Positions 1-11,063 of a stretch of 64,000 bases of DNA are shown here, piece after piece. The notes below the pieces were generated by a model. That model was not told the origin of the DNA and searched no databases. It was given only the letters and a program-made list of their open reading frames with translations. The DNA comes from Evernia prunastri. Taxonomy: Eukaryota; Ascomycota; Lecanoromycetes; Lecanorales; Parmeliaceae. Position 1 is the first letter of the stretch. Each line of letters begins with the position of its first letter. The translations under genes were made by a program, and so were the position numbers. Where the stretch lies: assembly GCA_003184365.1 (NCBI GenBank), contig NKYR01000003.1:124001-188000 (forward strand), in the 5' to 3' direction.

Positions 1-1667
1 CACTCACTTCGTTGATGAATAGCGGTGACACCATCCAGGAGACGGAAGAAACTGGGATGAACTAACAGCAAGACCTGACGGAGTCGAAGCTTGCGACCCT
101 GTATCAGACTGCCTTGACGGCTTTTGTGGCAAACGGACTAGCAAATGTTGGCATTAGTGCCATTTTACAGGGTAACCTTACAGAATCCACCTTATGTGCC
201 TTACAAGCCACAGGATACAATGGTATAGGTGCAAGTGCCTATTCGCTGATGTTGAGTATTTCGTCGAACCTGACAAAGCCCAGGTACATGACTGGTACGA
301 GGGGCAGGTTCATCATTTCCTCCAAGGCGTTGCGTACCCGCGTGAAGGAGCCATTGTCAAGGTCTCTTTTCGCGTCCTCCCCGCCTACGCTCTGGCTGCA
401 ATTATCTTCACAGTACACGAGGTAATCGTTCGCTGCAGTTCCCACGAATGGCAGTCTATCTAATCGCTCACGACTTTGGCTTTGGTCTCTTCGAGGCCTG
501 AACATACCTTGAATGGGAGAAACGATCTTTTCAAAAAGAACGTGAGAATTGTTCCTGTTGGAGACAGATCAATGCAAGAATCGAGAGGTACAATTGAAGT
601 TTGTGCGAGAGATGCCCAACGACCGCGGCCGGGTGCATGCTAATACTACATATGGTGACTGAAATGTGGGGTCTCCAATATGTACTTGCCAACGTTTCCA
701 TGATCTCCATTTCCATTTTTACTATCCCCAACCCCCGTACAGGGCTGAAGGGCTAGAAGTCAGCTGAGTATCTATCAAATTAAAAATCAAGTTTGATATG
801 AAAGCTTGATATGGACTTTTCCCCTACAGTTTCCTCCCTACATCCACCCTCCCCATCACCTTCATATGCCTCAGCCTAACATCGCTCCCCAGTACCTTCA
901 ACTTAAAGCTCCCTGCCCCGATTGCCTGCACCCTTCAACCCCGCCCCCCACCATCACACAACCAACCGTCCCTGCCCGGCCCACCACCTCCATCCTCATT
1001 AGCCCTTAACCTACAGCTCTCGGCCAAATCACGACAAGGCAGTCGCACCGATTTACGATCTTGTCCACGTCTCCTTTTTTTTTTTCGTCGAATAGAGACA
1101 CTGTACATGGAGTATACTCCCAGGAAGTTTTCATTGTGGTGAAGGCGAGGATGTTGTTATAGTCCGGAATAAAGCATATTTAGGAGATTTGGAGGTACAT
1201 GGGGCAGAAGGGCGGTGTATTGTAGGGGGGATGTTCATATTGTGGGCGATGTGTATGTATCGTGGAATAAGTAGAGTTAAGGGACGGGATATAAGATAAC
1301 ATGCGGTGGTTTGAGTGAGTAGGCGCCTGTGAGTGGCCTTTCATATTTCATATTTCGAATATCTTGGCCGCGCAAGATATAGGCAGTGTACCCCCTACTC
1401 ACTAGGTATCCCCTCCTCCTCTACGAGATGCTCTTGTCTTATGATTGTTCTTCTGGCCTATGAAATTCTCCACTCCTAAACGTTCTCTTATTCCATGATT
1501 TTTCGTCCTATGATAAGTCTATCAAGATGAGCTGCCTGTGACTTGGCGCCCCAAGACATAATTAGACATTGTGAAATTATGCAAAAATGGACTGTATAGA
1601 GTGAAAGATGGCTCAAAGAATCGAAGCGGGGAAGGGGATGGATGAAGGAGGCGGAAAAAAACAAAAA
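1..1667. other. Window edge, no confident gene
   Basis: I see no gene I can name. Around 69-461 on the + strand there are two overlapping open frames that look more protein-like than the surroundings, one around 69-290 and one around 194-463 ending in TAA. Together they might be the frayed 3' end of a gene that begins before the window or an old degraded copy. The minus strand is also open at 239-505. From 806 to 1020 the + strand is very rich in C and T, like a fungal leader or promoter tract, without a downstream gene I can support. The rest is unstructured. Confidence 0.3.
1655..1667 (-). terminator. Pol III T-tract terminator of tRNA-Met
   Basis: Directly after the 3' end of the tRNA on the minus strand come five T, one G, then seven T (A runs on the + strand at 1663-1667 and 1655-1661). 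T runs of this length just after a tRNA are the standard RNA polymerase III stop. Confidence 0.8.
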
Positions 1668-1766
1668 TGTCCTCGGTGAGACTCGAACTCACGACCTTAG
1701 GATATCTCGACTTTTCGTCGAGTCATTTTATGAGACCTACGCGTTAACCAACTGCGCCACGAAGAC
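1668..1766 (-). tRNA. tRNA-Met (CAT), intron-containing
   Basis: On the minus strand the 5' GTCTTCG (from 1766) pairs with 3' CGAGGAC to give a seven-pair acceptor stem, with discriminator A at 1668. A D-arm with GGTTAA loop, the T-arm GTGAG/TTCGAGT/CTCAC and the anticodon context CTCATAA identify an elongator methionine tRNA. The span of 99 nt exceeds a mature tRNA by about 26 nt, so an intron sits just after the anticodon. That intron contains a clean hairpin, CTCGAC and GTCGAG around a short A-rich loop. The exact intron ends are inferred from size and the usual position after base 37. Confidence 0.9.
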
Positions 1767-3159
1767 TGATATTTGTGTGTGTGCTTATTTTAATATATGT
1801 CCTTTTCAAATTGAGTGTCTTAAGCAGACGTAATTATAAGTCACGCTACTCAGATAACATTGGCACTTACCTAGGGCAGGTTTTTCAAAGCCACCCAAGA
1901 TGAAATTGGTCACGCCATCGCCACGGACAGCCACATTCAAAATTCATATTCTCCTCGACATGGGGTGAAAGTAACTTGGCTCATAGATGGCACATTGGCA
2001 TTACGCGTATTCGACGTATGATAAAATCTGTTTCTAATAACAGTCATAAAGGAAACGCATGTGATTGATGCGAGATCTGGTAGACGAACAATTAAACCTT
2101 TGGAAGTAACTTTTAGCATGAGATCCCTCCCGAAAGCTACTTTCACACTCCACTGTCCAGTCAGCTCGGTTGGCCTCTCGGCTTATCGGATATATGCAGG
2201 GAAAGCGTGGAGGGAGAACCGAGGCCCGAGAGCCGAGAGAGAGAGCTCGTGGCGTCAAGAATCTCGACCGTCAACAGTCCAGAGTCATGAAAATTGTACA
2301 TAATTGTTAATCTTTAGCTATCACCCTACGCTCCAATCCCCCATCCCCCATTCCAATTGGTGATTAGGTGAAAGAAAAGCTAGGCCAGAACAAGAGATCT
2401 CTGCTGAAAGCCTTTTCTCACTTGGACTTGCTGTCAAGGCAGGAATGGCACAGAGATACATGGTAACTTAAGGTACCAGCTCGGTCCTGTACATAGTCTC
2501 TGCCTCGGAGATATCGTTCTTCATTACTTCATTATTGAATTGGATGAATATTGATCGACAATGAGAGTGACGGTAAGAATGGAATGACATCAACACTTTT
2601 GCCTTTGGCCCTGTCGATATTCAATTATTGACCAACGAGCGGACGCGTAAACAATCCCACAATCATAGTCGAGTAAAGGGACACTATTCTATTGCATGCC
2701 GTTGCATGCCATTGCATGCCATGCCTTCTTTTTCTGCATCTCTGCATTTCCTCCAGCACGCCTTACCCTTCTTCGATGTGGCACATCCATTTTCTACGCA
2801 ATCATACGTGTCTTACCTTTTACCATATGGACTTTACTTGCCCCACTAGTTACAATCATTTAAATAGTCCCTTACTCTATGATGCTACGTCTTTCATGAC
2901 AATTCTTTCCACTTCTTTCCTCCTTTTCTTCTCATCTCTTGGGTTGAAAGGCTCAGGCTTGAATACGCTCTCAAGTATCCAATCGCATCACCTCTTTGAT
3001 ACAGACAGACCCGAGGGGCATTAATCCACGTTTCTTGTGCCATTAGCCCCGCTTGCAGCCGATCGATTTTGTGGATTCGGTTATACAATCTCAGTCGTGC
3101 GAGTTTCGTTCACCGGTATTGATGAGCTCCGTTTCCTTCCATAGCAGTGATTGGTATTC
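1767..3159. other. Intergenic between tRNA and b561 gene
   Basis: About 1.4 kb with no supported gene. It contains a purine-rich GAGAGA patch near 2220-2250 and a 10-bp tandem repeat at 2691-2725, listed separately. The last 200 bases should hold the promoter and leader of the cytochrome b561 gene. I recognise no specific element. Confidence 0.5.
2691..2725. repeat. 10-bp tandem repeat, 3 copies
   Basis: Three consecutive copies of the decamer rTTGCATGCC lie at 2691-2720, followed by a partial ATGCC to 2725. The unit contains the palindrome GCATGC, so the tract also reads as spaced palindromes. Confidence 0.85.
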
Positions 3160-4145
3160 ATGTCTATCAACGTGAGGCTTTCGGCTATTGTCCTTACCCT
3201 CGGGCTTGGTATGTCTCCTATAAAAACGGTCCCTCAATCTGGGGGTCTCTCTTTATTCTCCGATTTCCCCCCACTGCAGTACTGATGGAGTGGCCATGGC
3301 CAGCAAACTCGGCATGGGCGCAGGTCAATCCCATCCGCCATAACGCAGTCATTGCGCATGGCACCATCATGGGCTTCGCATTCGCATTCCTCTTCCCACT
3401 TGGGGCCATTCTTATCCGTACAGCATCCTTTCGTGGACTAGTGGTAAGGCAACCTTCCGTGTTTGTCCGTCCTCTTCGAAACCATTTCAGGCCGCCAGAC
3501 ACATTGTAGATATAGATTTGACTCCCCTTAATTTTACTCCCCATGTTTGTCTTGTGCTCCGAATCTCTCGAAAATTTAGTTGAAATGCTGACCCCAAAAC
3601 GTGCCAGTGGATACATGCTGCGATCCAGGCCTTCGCCTACGTACTGGCGTTGGCGGGCCTTGGATTGGGTGTCTACATTGCTATATACCCCGAGTCACAG
3701 GTGCGTCTGCTACTACCACCATTTCCGTTCAAAAGCTGACTTACCTTGTCTTTAGCTGACGGCCAGTAATGGCCACCCTATTATTGGCATTATCGTTATC
3801 GGAACTCTCGTCTTCCAACCAATTGGAGGGCTTATCCATCATTATATGTATAAGAAGTACCACCGACGTACCATCTGGGCCATTACGCACGTCTGGTGGG
3901 GCCGTTTGATAGTGACTGTGGGAATTATCAATGGTGGGCTGGGCTTGATGCTTAGTGGGAACACAGTCAAGGGGGAGATTGCATACGGTGTTATTGCAGG
4001 TGTTGTGTGGCTCATCTGGGTAGCTGTCGCCGTTTGGGGACAATTGCGATCGAGGGGCACACCAGGCGAGACGGGAGAGAAGGCGTGGGGCCAGAGTGAT
4101 GCAGGGTCTAGTCCCGATCGGTACAATGATCGATACAGAGCTTGA
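3160..4145 (+). CDS. Cytochrome b561-domain membrane protein
   Basis: Four exons give 231 aa: 3160-3208, 3280-3443, 3608-3700 and 3756-4145, all with GT-AG introns and compatible phases. The start at 3160 opens a hydrophobic N-terminal helix (signal or anchor). The rest is a five- to six-helix bundle with one histidine per core helix: H43 (AVIAHG), H74 (WIHAAI), H109 (NGHPIIG) and H147 (THVWWGR). This is the pattern of eukaryotic cytochrome b561/FRRS1-like domains, which carry two hemes and move electrons across a membrane, often to ferric iron or ascorbyl radical. There is no DOMON domain, so it is the stand-alone form. The tail after the last helix is short and polar. The partner and the membrane (plasma membrane or vacuole) cannot be told from sequence. 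Confidence 0.85.
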
Positions 4146-4561
4146 TTCGCCCATGCTAACAAAGGTAGCTTGATGAAGTACGTGAGATAGCTCGAGGGAT
4201 GGATTGGTTAGGTACTTGTTTGATTGAGCTTTCATGTCGCCAATTTGATACCTTTGTCGATGATTGTTAAGTTCCCAGCGACCGGGAATTGATCATGTCA
4301 CAAATGTCTGACGCTCTTTATGGCAATGAATTTCTGTAAGGTAGAGAGGTACCTAAGCAATGCGAGACCTAAGGTACCTCGGGGCTTGGAGCGGTTGGGT
4401 TCAGCCCCTAAATCTTAAATCCGTTGAGGCCAGTGCCAAGCGAAATATGGACAATCAAGAACTGAACTTTTGTAATCGCCTGGCAATTTATTAATTCAAT
4501 TCAACCAAGTTTCCTTCGCATTATAATATTGTGTCCATGATATTCGACACCAGAAGGTAAC
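4146..4561. other. Intergenic, 416 bp
   Basis: Sits between two same-strand genes. Two imperfect mirror copies of GAGGTACC with TAA flanks occur at about 4350 and 4370-4382, a weak hairpin. Otherwise it holds the 3' UTR of the b561 gene and the promoter of the RRM gene. Confidence 0.4.
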
Positions 4562-6239
4562 ATGGCGGCCACTGTAACACTTGACAAGGTGTATTTTGAA
4601 ACTCTGCTTCGGCGGTATGTTCAGAATCAGCTTTACTTATCCTTGCTACTGTTAATTGTGCGCTAATAATGTGGGTAGAGCTGAATTCGTCAGTCACCTC
4701 TGCAAGGCCGATTGGCTACTCGAAAAGAAAGCTTACTCATCGTCATAGCATACATCTGGCAAAGATTTGACAACTCCCCTTGACATTCCAATCGTCAGCA
4801 TACCCAAGGTCGATCATGACAACCTAGTTAGTCTTGCCCACAACCCGAGGGCGTCAACTGCTGATATGGGATCGCCTGAAGCTGTGTATGGCACAAGAGT
4901 ACAGTCTGTCTCTCCTTTACAGCACCAACCAGGCCAAATTCTACCACGACTCCTCAAATGTTCCTGGCCCAAACCGGACTGACTTGATGCAGCAAGTCTG
5001 AGAGACTCACTGTACAAGGGGGGCATTGATTCAGAAACACTAGAGGTTCGAATTCGACAACCAGAAAGAATCTTATATCCGCTCAAAACATACAGGTGCT
5101 CATCCGTGGCGAAGCTGTCTCATTAGCCCAAATCGATACCCTCGTCAACGATGACGACCAACCAGCAGGTGGAGGCGCGGAGTTTTACAATATCCCTCAA
5201 AAGACAAAGACTTTCATGGGCCGTCCTTCTGGCCAGTCATGGGCTGATTCTGCGCCTGAATGGCCTCCAAAACATTCCGCTGGTGGATTTGGGGCAAATC
5301 TGAAAGGGAAAGGAGGCTTCTACAATCATCACAACCACTCTGCCTTCGAGGATGAAAGTTCTTTTACACCTGATTTTGAGAAAGACGATCCATATCTTGC
5401 CGCACCGCAACTGGAGAGAAAACGATTTGCCAAGATGGGACAGCGGACAATATTAGCTAAGAATCTAACGGACCGTGCAAGCCACCAGGACATCATCGAC
5501 TTCGTACGTGGGGGGCTTGTTTTGGATATCTACTTGCGCTCCCACGAGCGCAGCGCTAGCATCTCGTTCGTCGAGGGATCCGCAGCCCAGGATTTCATGA
5601 ATTATGTCAAACGTAACGATATTTACGTGCATGGCAAGAGGGTATGTCCTCCATTCAGCTATCAAGAACGAGGAAAGAGATCGTCTGACTGAATGGTCTC
5701 AGCTCGAGTTCTCTTGGAGTGAACGTCAGTATAACCTGCCTGGCCACGTTGCGAACAAGATAGGCATTGGAGCGACTCGGAATGTGATTATACGTGGTAT
5801 ACACCCGGGTATCACCGAGGAATGTCTGAAGGCCCACCTGGACCACATCCACAACATCGTGGTTATCAGCGTCTCTTTCGAGAACGGGAATGCCTACATC
5901 TCGCTTAACTCCATCAACAATTCGCTCTTCGCCCGGACTTGCATGATGTCTAGGGCGACGTACAAGGGCATGAAGATTGAGTGGTATCCTGATGAATGCT
6001 CGCAGCCCCTGCCGAAAATGCCGTACACTCCGAAGAAAGAAAATCTAGCACCACCGCAACCTAAGAAATCCGCTTCGACTCTGAACCGTTTCCAGATGCT
6101 CAACATGGACAATGATGGGACCGAGGATGGCTCCGAGGAGACAGACGAGGAGCCCACCGTGCTTTCAGGTCTCGTCTATGAATATCAACAGCCACCGATC
6201 GCCGTGGAAGTCTCGAACGGTTGTCGCTTGAACCTATGA
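4562..6239 (+). CDS. Two-RRM RNA-binding protein (Nrd1/Msa2-like)
   Basis: The N-terminus (VTLDKVYFETLLRRAEF, then HTSGKDLT and VSIPKVDHDNLV) and two RNA-recognition motifs match fungal proteins related to fission yeast Nrd1. That protein binds mRNAs and restrains differentiation; function here is inferred. Exons: 4562-4614, 4679-4688, 4749 onward, 5096-5641 and 5703-6239. RRM1 begins at RTILAKNLTDR (about 5443) and runs into the last exon; RRM2 begins at NVIIRGIHPGI (about 5782). The 5' part is awkward. Donors GTCAGT (4689) and GTTCGA (5046) are weak, and between 4749 and 5045 the frame meets one TGA at 4980-4982. An intron 4886-4996 (GT-AG, phase 2) would remove that stop; otherwise the gene carries a premature stop. 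The C-terminus is acidic and Ser-rich. Confidence 0.75.
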
Positions 6240-6711
6240 ATGCTCGAAGCATTGTATTATAGGGCTTGTCAGGGTCTGCTTTCCCTCTTCACGATTATGC
6301 AGTTAGCTTCGGAGCGATCCTTTGCCTCGGGTCGCCTTCGCTCGGACACACCATAGGTATGGAGATTGTTAACGCTGGAGGCCTGGGTCTTAATGTCGTC
6401 TGTCGAGGGCTCACTTTACACTTTACGGACAACAATACAGTTCTGTCGTCGTTGTACATTAGCTTCTCGCGTGGTTTGGCAGAGATACCCCAGCTGCCTG
6501 TACTGTTCGTCCTACAGCTTGTGAATAGTCCATAGGCTCTATAATGCATGAATGTATGCTTATGACGCACTTGTGATGAGTTCACACTGCCACTGTATAC
6601 TAAGATTTAAGAGATTTCAGACATCGTCCTCATCCACAGTGGAGGATATGCCGAAACCAGACAAACAAACAAACGAAAGCAATACATCATCTTCTCGAAC
6701 CTACCACCTCC
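6240..6711. other. Convergent 3' region
   Basis: This 472-bp stretch lies between the 3' ends of the + strand RRM gene and the - strand amidase gene. I see only UTR-like sequence and no further gene. Confidence 0.5.
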
Positions 6712-7890
6712 CTACTCTACCTTCCCACCTCCTTGATGCCGATAAGTATAATGCCATCCTTCACCCTCGATGTCTGCCCTGACCTTGTAGTTTTTCTCGG
6801 CTTCCTCCACCACCTCCATATCCACATCCACAACACTCATCCCTTCTTTGTTGGTATCTTTCGTCTCGTCCCCCAGCGCCCCAACGAATGGCATCGCCAC
6901 TCTGCTCAATCCCGCATATATCGATCCTTCATTTTCAGGTGGGGCACCGGCGTTGGCTGATGATGTTTCCGAGTCAGTAATGGAGATTTAGAAAAGACTT
7001 TCGAGTCTTTAAAAAGATGTCCGCAGACTCGGCACTCCCTAGACGGGTCCCAAGCCCCGGGGGAGGAAGTGTGATCTCTCCGGACATACGTACCGAAGAC
7101 TATTGCACACGTGTTCTCAAACGTTCGCGTGGTAATTGTTGATTCGAGGAAGAGCTTTTCGGACATGGGGTTCTTGGAAAGGCCATAGGCGGAGCAGTCC
7201 GAGTGCGTCCAGAAAGTGGGTATGATGACTAGCTTCGCGCCGTTGGCTATCAGTTCCCGAAATGCTTCCGGGAAGGCGAGATCCCAGCAGATGAGGATGC
7301 CCACGGGGCCAAGCGGCGTCTGGATCACCTCGTGTGGGGCGTGGGTTGAAGATGTCAGGTGGGGACGCTCGGGGTGCCTTGATGGGAGTCAGTGGAACCG
7401 TTCGTGGGGCAGAAGGATAAGCCAAGATGGCTATGGACAAGAGCAGAGGAATACCAGAGGTTCTTCTTTTGGTACCGGCCCAGTATCTCCCCCTTGTCAT
7501 CAATGAAATAAGCAACGTTATGCAATTGGTTCTCCCCCGTGTCTCCATCTTTATGCGCTTCCACTATTGTCCCCGGCACTATACATATCTTGAGCTCTTT
7601 TGCCAGCTCTCGATATCTGTGCAAATAACTGTTCCACTGCGTGCAGAGAGGGAAGAACTGAGGATCCTCTGGCACCCAATTCGTGAGATGATACTCGGGA
7701 AGGACAGCGAGGTGGACGCCTTTTGAAGCGGCGCCTCGTATAAATTCGGCGGCTCTGGAGAAATTGTGGGAGGGGTCGAGGGGCTAGGGGAAGAGTATCA
7801 GTTGGTGGGTTTGATGGTGATAGTGATTTGGTGGAAATGGAGGACCTTGGGGTGGAGTTGGATAACAGCGATCTTGTAGTGCGCTGCCAT
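6712..7890 (-). CDS. Nitrilase-superfamily carbon-nitrogen hydrolase
   Basis: Four exons on the minus strand encode 300 aa: 7890-7846, 7783-7455, 7377-7094 and 6956-6712. The intron 3 donor is GTACGT at 7093; a GTATGT four bases further would break the frame. The Glu-Lys-Cys triad of the superfamily is visible: E45 in VLPEYH, K122 in RYQKKNLW and C155 in LICWDLAFPE. The start KIAVIQLHPK and the segment VFANAG fit fungal members that hydrolyse small amides or nitriles (omega-amidase or carbamoyl-amidase types). The exact substrate is not predictable. No signal peptide, so cytosolic. The last about 60 residues after VGALGDE are acidic and poorly conserved in appearance. Confidence 0.87.
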
Positions 7891-8833
7891 GATTTGTGAG
7901 TGAGAAATGAGGTCAATTAATGGTTGTAGGACGGGAAGCTTTCCAATACATATGGCGGGCAAGTTGATAGATTCTCTTGTCTCCATTAGCTTTCGACCCC
8001 CTGCTTAGACCGTGACTTTAATTTTTAGCTGCATAGTGAGTCGGTCCCCGCAGGGGGTCTGCACCAAAAACCCCCTGTTTCTTGTATTCTATTCTAAATA
8101 TGCCAAGCCTACAGCGAAAATCGACTGCCCTAGTTAGAATACTGAAATTTATAGTAATATTCGGAAGATGGCCCAAGTTTGGCTATCGGGTCCGGGTCCG
8201 GGTCCGGATCCGAAAAGTCTTGGCATGTTTAGGACTTTTGATCAACATGCTCCCCCCCTTTCTATCATTGATAATTCGATTTGAATGCCGTGTTTGGAGG
8301 GTCTCGGACGCTGAGAGATAGGAAATCTAGCGCCGAGACCCGTTGCCGGAAAGAGGTAACCCGTTGGTTAGGTCATTTAGATAGGGAACGTAATAGGTCT
8401 GGTGTCAACTGTCCTCGAAGGTTAGTAAGGTATACAACGCGGGATATTGCCGTAGGGAGTTAGATTTTGTTACTAACGAATTCGCTATATAATTCTACGC
8501 GTCGTAGTATATATTTCTAAGTGGTTTTGATGAGAATTGATGGATCTGTGATTGATTCAAAAATTTGTTGACACGAAGCTCGTTTTGGATAAAAACGGGG
8601 TTTCTGGAGCAGGCGTCCTACAACAAAAGTCCGCGAAGCGATCTAGACTTTTTTGAGCTTAGTTCCAGCGCTAACTTGTTAGCCTTTGGGACTAAGGTAG
8701 GACGCCGGCGCGAAGGAGGCAAAGATTCTCCGCATGCATTTAGATAGGGTTAGGGCTACACGTCAAGCGAAGACACCGAAATCTCCCACGACCAGCTCGA
8801 CCAGGACGCAGCACAGAATTCACAGCAGCCACC
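7891..8833. other. Divergent intergenic with AT-rich relic-like block
   Basis: Both flanking genes read away from this 943-bp block, so it holds two promoters. Its middle (about 8080-8760) changes character: TA-rich stretches, a GGGTCC hexamer repeat and two copies of a TTTAGATAGGG motif (near 8377 and 8738). It has no coding frame that resembles a protein. This could be a decayed repeat element, but I cannot name a family and see no terminal repeats. Confidence 0.35.
8188..8211. repeat. GGGTCC hexamer repeat
   Basis: Three perfect GGGTCC units followed by a variant GGATCC, 24 bp in total. It is GC-rich within an AT-rich surround. Confidence 0.8.
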
Positions 8834-10343
8834 ATGGCACTCTACCAACGACCACCGTATGAAACAGGCAATCGCCAAGACACAGTCGAGGTTGAATCAG
8901 ACCGGGAGGAAGAAGCCCTGGTGGAAGACTACAAAGAGCAGGTGCACTTCGACGACGGGATGAGCGAATTGGACCGGACCGGTTCGTATGGAGGTGCAGG
9001 AGGAGGAGGGGGGACACAGGATATGCAAGCTCAGCTTGCTGCTGCTGCTACGCCTCTGGAGTATGGAGCAGCGCTAGATACGAAATTTGCGAGCTACGAT
9101 AATTACTGCAATCTTTTCCACTATATACTCAACTCAGAAGGCCCTGTGGACCTTGAAGTGCCTACGGTAAGCTTAGATTCTTCTGCTCTTAGATCTGTGC
9201 GGTGGCTAACGGGGTTTGGAACAGTACTACTGGGCGTGGGACGTGATAGATGAATTCATCTACCAGTTCGAATCTTTCTGCCGTTACCGCAACCGCATCG
9301 CCCGAACCGAACCCACCAGCGAAGAAGCACAACTCCTGCGCGAAAATCCCAATACGTGGGGCTGCTACTCCGTCCTCAACGTCCTATACTCTCTCATCCA
9401 GCGCAGCCAAATCAACGAGCAACTCGATGCCATGAAGCGGAACGAAGATCCCAACCAAGTCGCTGGCGAGTACGGCAACAGGCCTCTCTATCGGATGCTG
9501 GGCTATTTCTCGATCATAGGGTTATTGCGGGTCCACTGCTTACTTGGGGATTTCTCACTGGCACTGAAGACGCTGGATGACATTGAGTTGAATAAGAAAG
9601 CCATGTTCGCACGGGTCATGGCGGCGCATTTCACGACGTATTACTATGTGGGATTCAGCTACATGATGATGCGCCGTTACGCTGATGCCATCCGCATGTT
9701 CTCGCATATCCTCGTCTACGTCTCGCGAACCAAGAACTTCCAGAAGAATGCGCAGTACGATTCCGTCTCGAAAAAGAATGATCAGATGTACGCTCTCATT
9801 GCCATTTGCGTGGCGTTCAATCCTACCAAGCTGGATGATACGATCCACACAGCACTGAGGGAAAAGTATGGAGACCAGCTCGTCCGACTGCAGAGAGGTG
9901 GACCTGAGGCTCTGCCGCTCTTTGAAGAACTGTTCCGAAGCGCATGCCCGAAGTTCATCTCACCCACACCGCCCGACTTCGATACCCCCGAGCTGAACGT
10001 TGACCCCGTCGACCACCATTGCAGGATCTTCATGGAAGAAGTGAAGAACACAATGTGGTCACCCACCGTCAGATCATACCTGAAGCTCTACACAACGATG
10101 GACCTGAAGAAACTGGCTGGTTTCCTGGATGTGGAGCCGGAAGTATTGAGGAGTTGGTTGCTTGTGAACAAGCAGAGGAGCAGGCAGGTGAGGTGGAGCG
10201 AAGGGGCGCTATTGGACGGGGAGGTGGTCAATGGCAGTGATTTGGATTACGCCATGCAGGGTGACCTGATCCATATCAGTGAGGCAAAAGTGGGAAGGAG
10301 GTTGGTCGATTGGTATTTGAGGAACTTGGCGAGGACGTATTAG
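8834..10343 (+). CDS. Eukaryotic translation initiation factor 3 subunit L
   Basis: Two exons, 8834-9166 and 9225-10343, joined by a 58-nt GTAAGC-CAG intron, encode 483 aa. The order of motifs is that of eIF3l: the N-terminal YDNYCNLFHYIL, then WDVIDEFIYQFESFCRYR, the helical repeat with SIIGLLRVHCLLGD, and a C-terminal PCI domain (about residues 290-450) with SYLKLYTTMDLKKLAGFL. eIF3l is a PCI subunit of eIF3 that binds eIF3k and sits on the 40S subunit. It is present in filamentous fungi and absent from budding yeast. The ATG lies in a good context (CCACCATGG). The Gly-rich linker near residue 57 is poorly constrained. Confidence 0.95.
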
Positions 10344-10802
10344 AATGGAGAACGGACTTATCATTTAGAAACGGAATCATGATTTCATATCCGGTGGTGT
10401 AAGCTATCGCTGATCGACAATGGCAAAAGCAGAATTCGAGCTCAAGGCAAATCAGCCACTCTATTGACCCAGAAGCCGTCCGCAAAGAAAGATACATTTG
10501 GCCTCTTCACGAGAATGATGCAAGCGCACGAAAACCGTTCTAGTTAATACACCACAAAAAGCCACTGCCACGAGCCCAGCCAACCCTCCAACAACCTCTC
10601 CACAGCCAATTACAAACATCACCGTGCATCTTTGCCACCGCCTTCACCACAGTCTCCCCCCCCCCCCCCCCCCCCCCCAACCTCCTTCAGTCAACTCCTG
10701 ATTCGCCGCCACCTCTCCATCCATCCATCCATCTGTCCATCCCTTTCCCCCTTTTCCCTTGCGCCCCCTTTCCCTCCCCCCCTTCTTTTTCTCCCTCCCC
10801 CC
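10344..10802. other. Convergent 3' region with C-rich tract
   Basis: Lies between the eIF3l stop and the 3' end of the small minus-strand ORF. It holds a 23-C homopolymer, listed separately, and a long C/T-rich tract to about 10830. No gene seen. Confidence 0.5.
10656..10678. repeat. Poly-C homopolymer, 23 nt
   Basis: An uninterrupted run of C inside a CT-rich tract. Length is likely unstable and error-prone in sequencing. Confidence 0.9.
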
Positions 10803-11063
10803 TCAACCCACAGAACCGCCCCCCCCCTTCCTCACCTCCTCGATCCACGCGACGCTGACCCTGTCGGTCATCTGCGGGAACTCGGTCTCCAACAGGATGA
10901 TCGCGCTCCGGGCTTCCTCGCCGTTGTCGAGCTGCTGCCGGACGAAGGCCGCCATGGTGTCGTTCCAGCCGGTGGGCTCCTTCGTGACGGATGGGGTGGT
11001 GGTGTCGGTGGTCGTGGTGGTTGTGGTGTTCGTAGTGGTCGTGGTGCGGGGTGGGGACGACAT
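10803..11063 (-). CDS. Small hypothetical protein, Thr-run N-terminus
   Basis: A single-exon frame of 86 aa that I do not recognise. The first 25 residues are a low-complexity Thr tract encoded by GTG/GTC-type repeats. Residues 30-80 look like a real compact helical protein (NDTMAAFVRQQLDNGEEA, then ILLETEFPQ and VAWIEEVRKGG). The predicted helix-rich part is acidic. It ends in a Gly-rich tail produced by C-rich DNA that continues into the 3' region. It could be an intact small protein or the last exon of something larger, although no upstream exon is evident. Confidence 0.5.
   Translation of the reverse strand: MSSPPRTTTTTNTTTTTTTDTTTPSVTKEPTGWNDTMAAFVRQQLDNGEEARSAIILLETEFPQMTDRVSVAWIEEVRKGGGGSVG

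Noticed and set aside
5040..5095. tRNA-like word GGTTCGAATTC
   Set aside because: No stems around it form a cloverleaf; it fits as an intron of the RRM gene.
8738..8760. GGGTTAGGG, telomere-like
   Set aside because: A single interrupted copy, not a tandem array.
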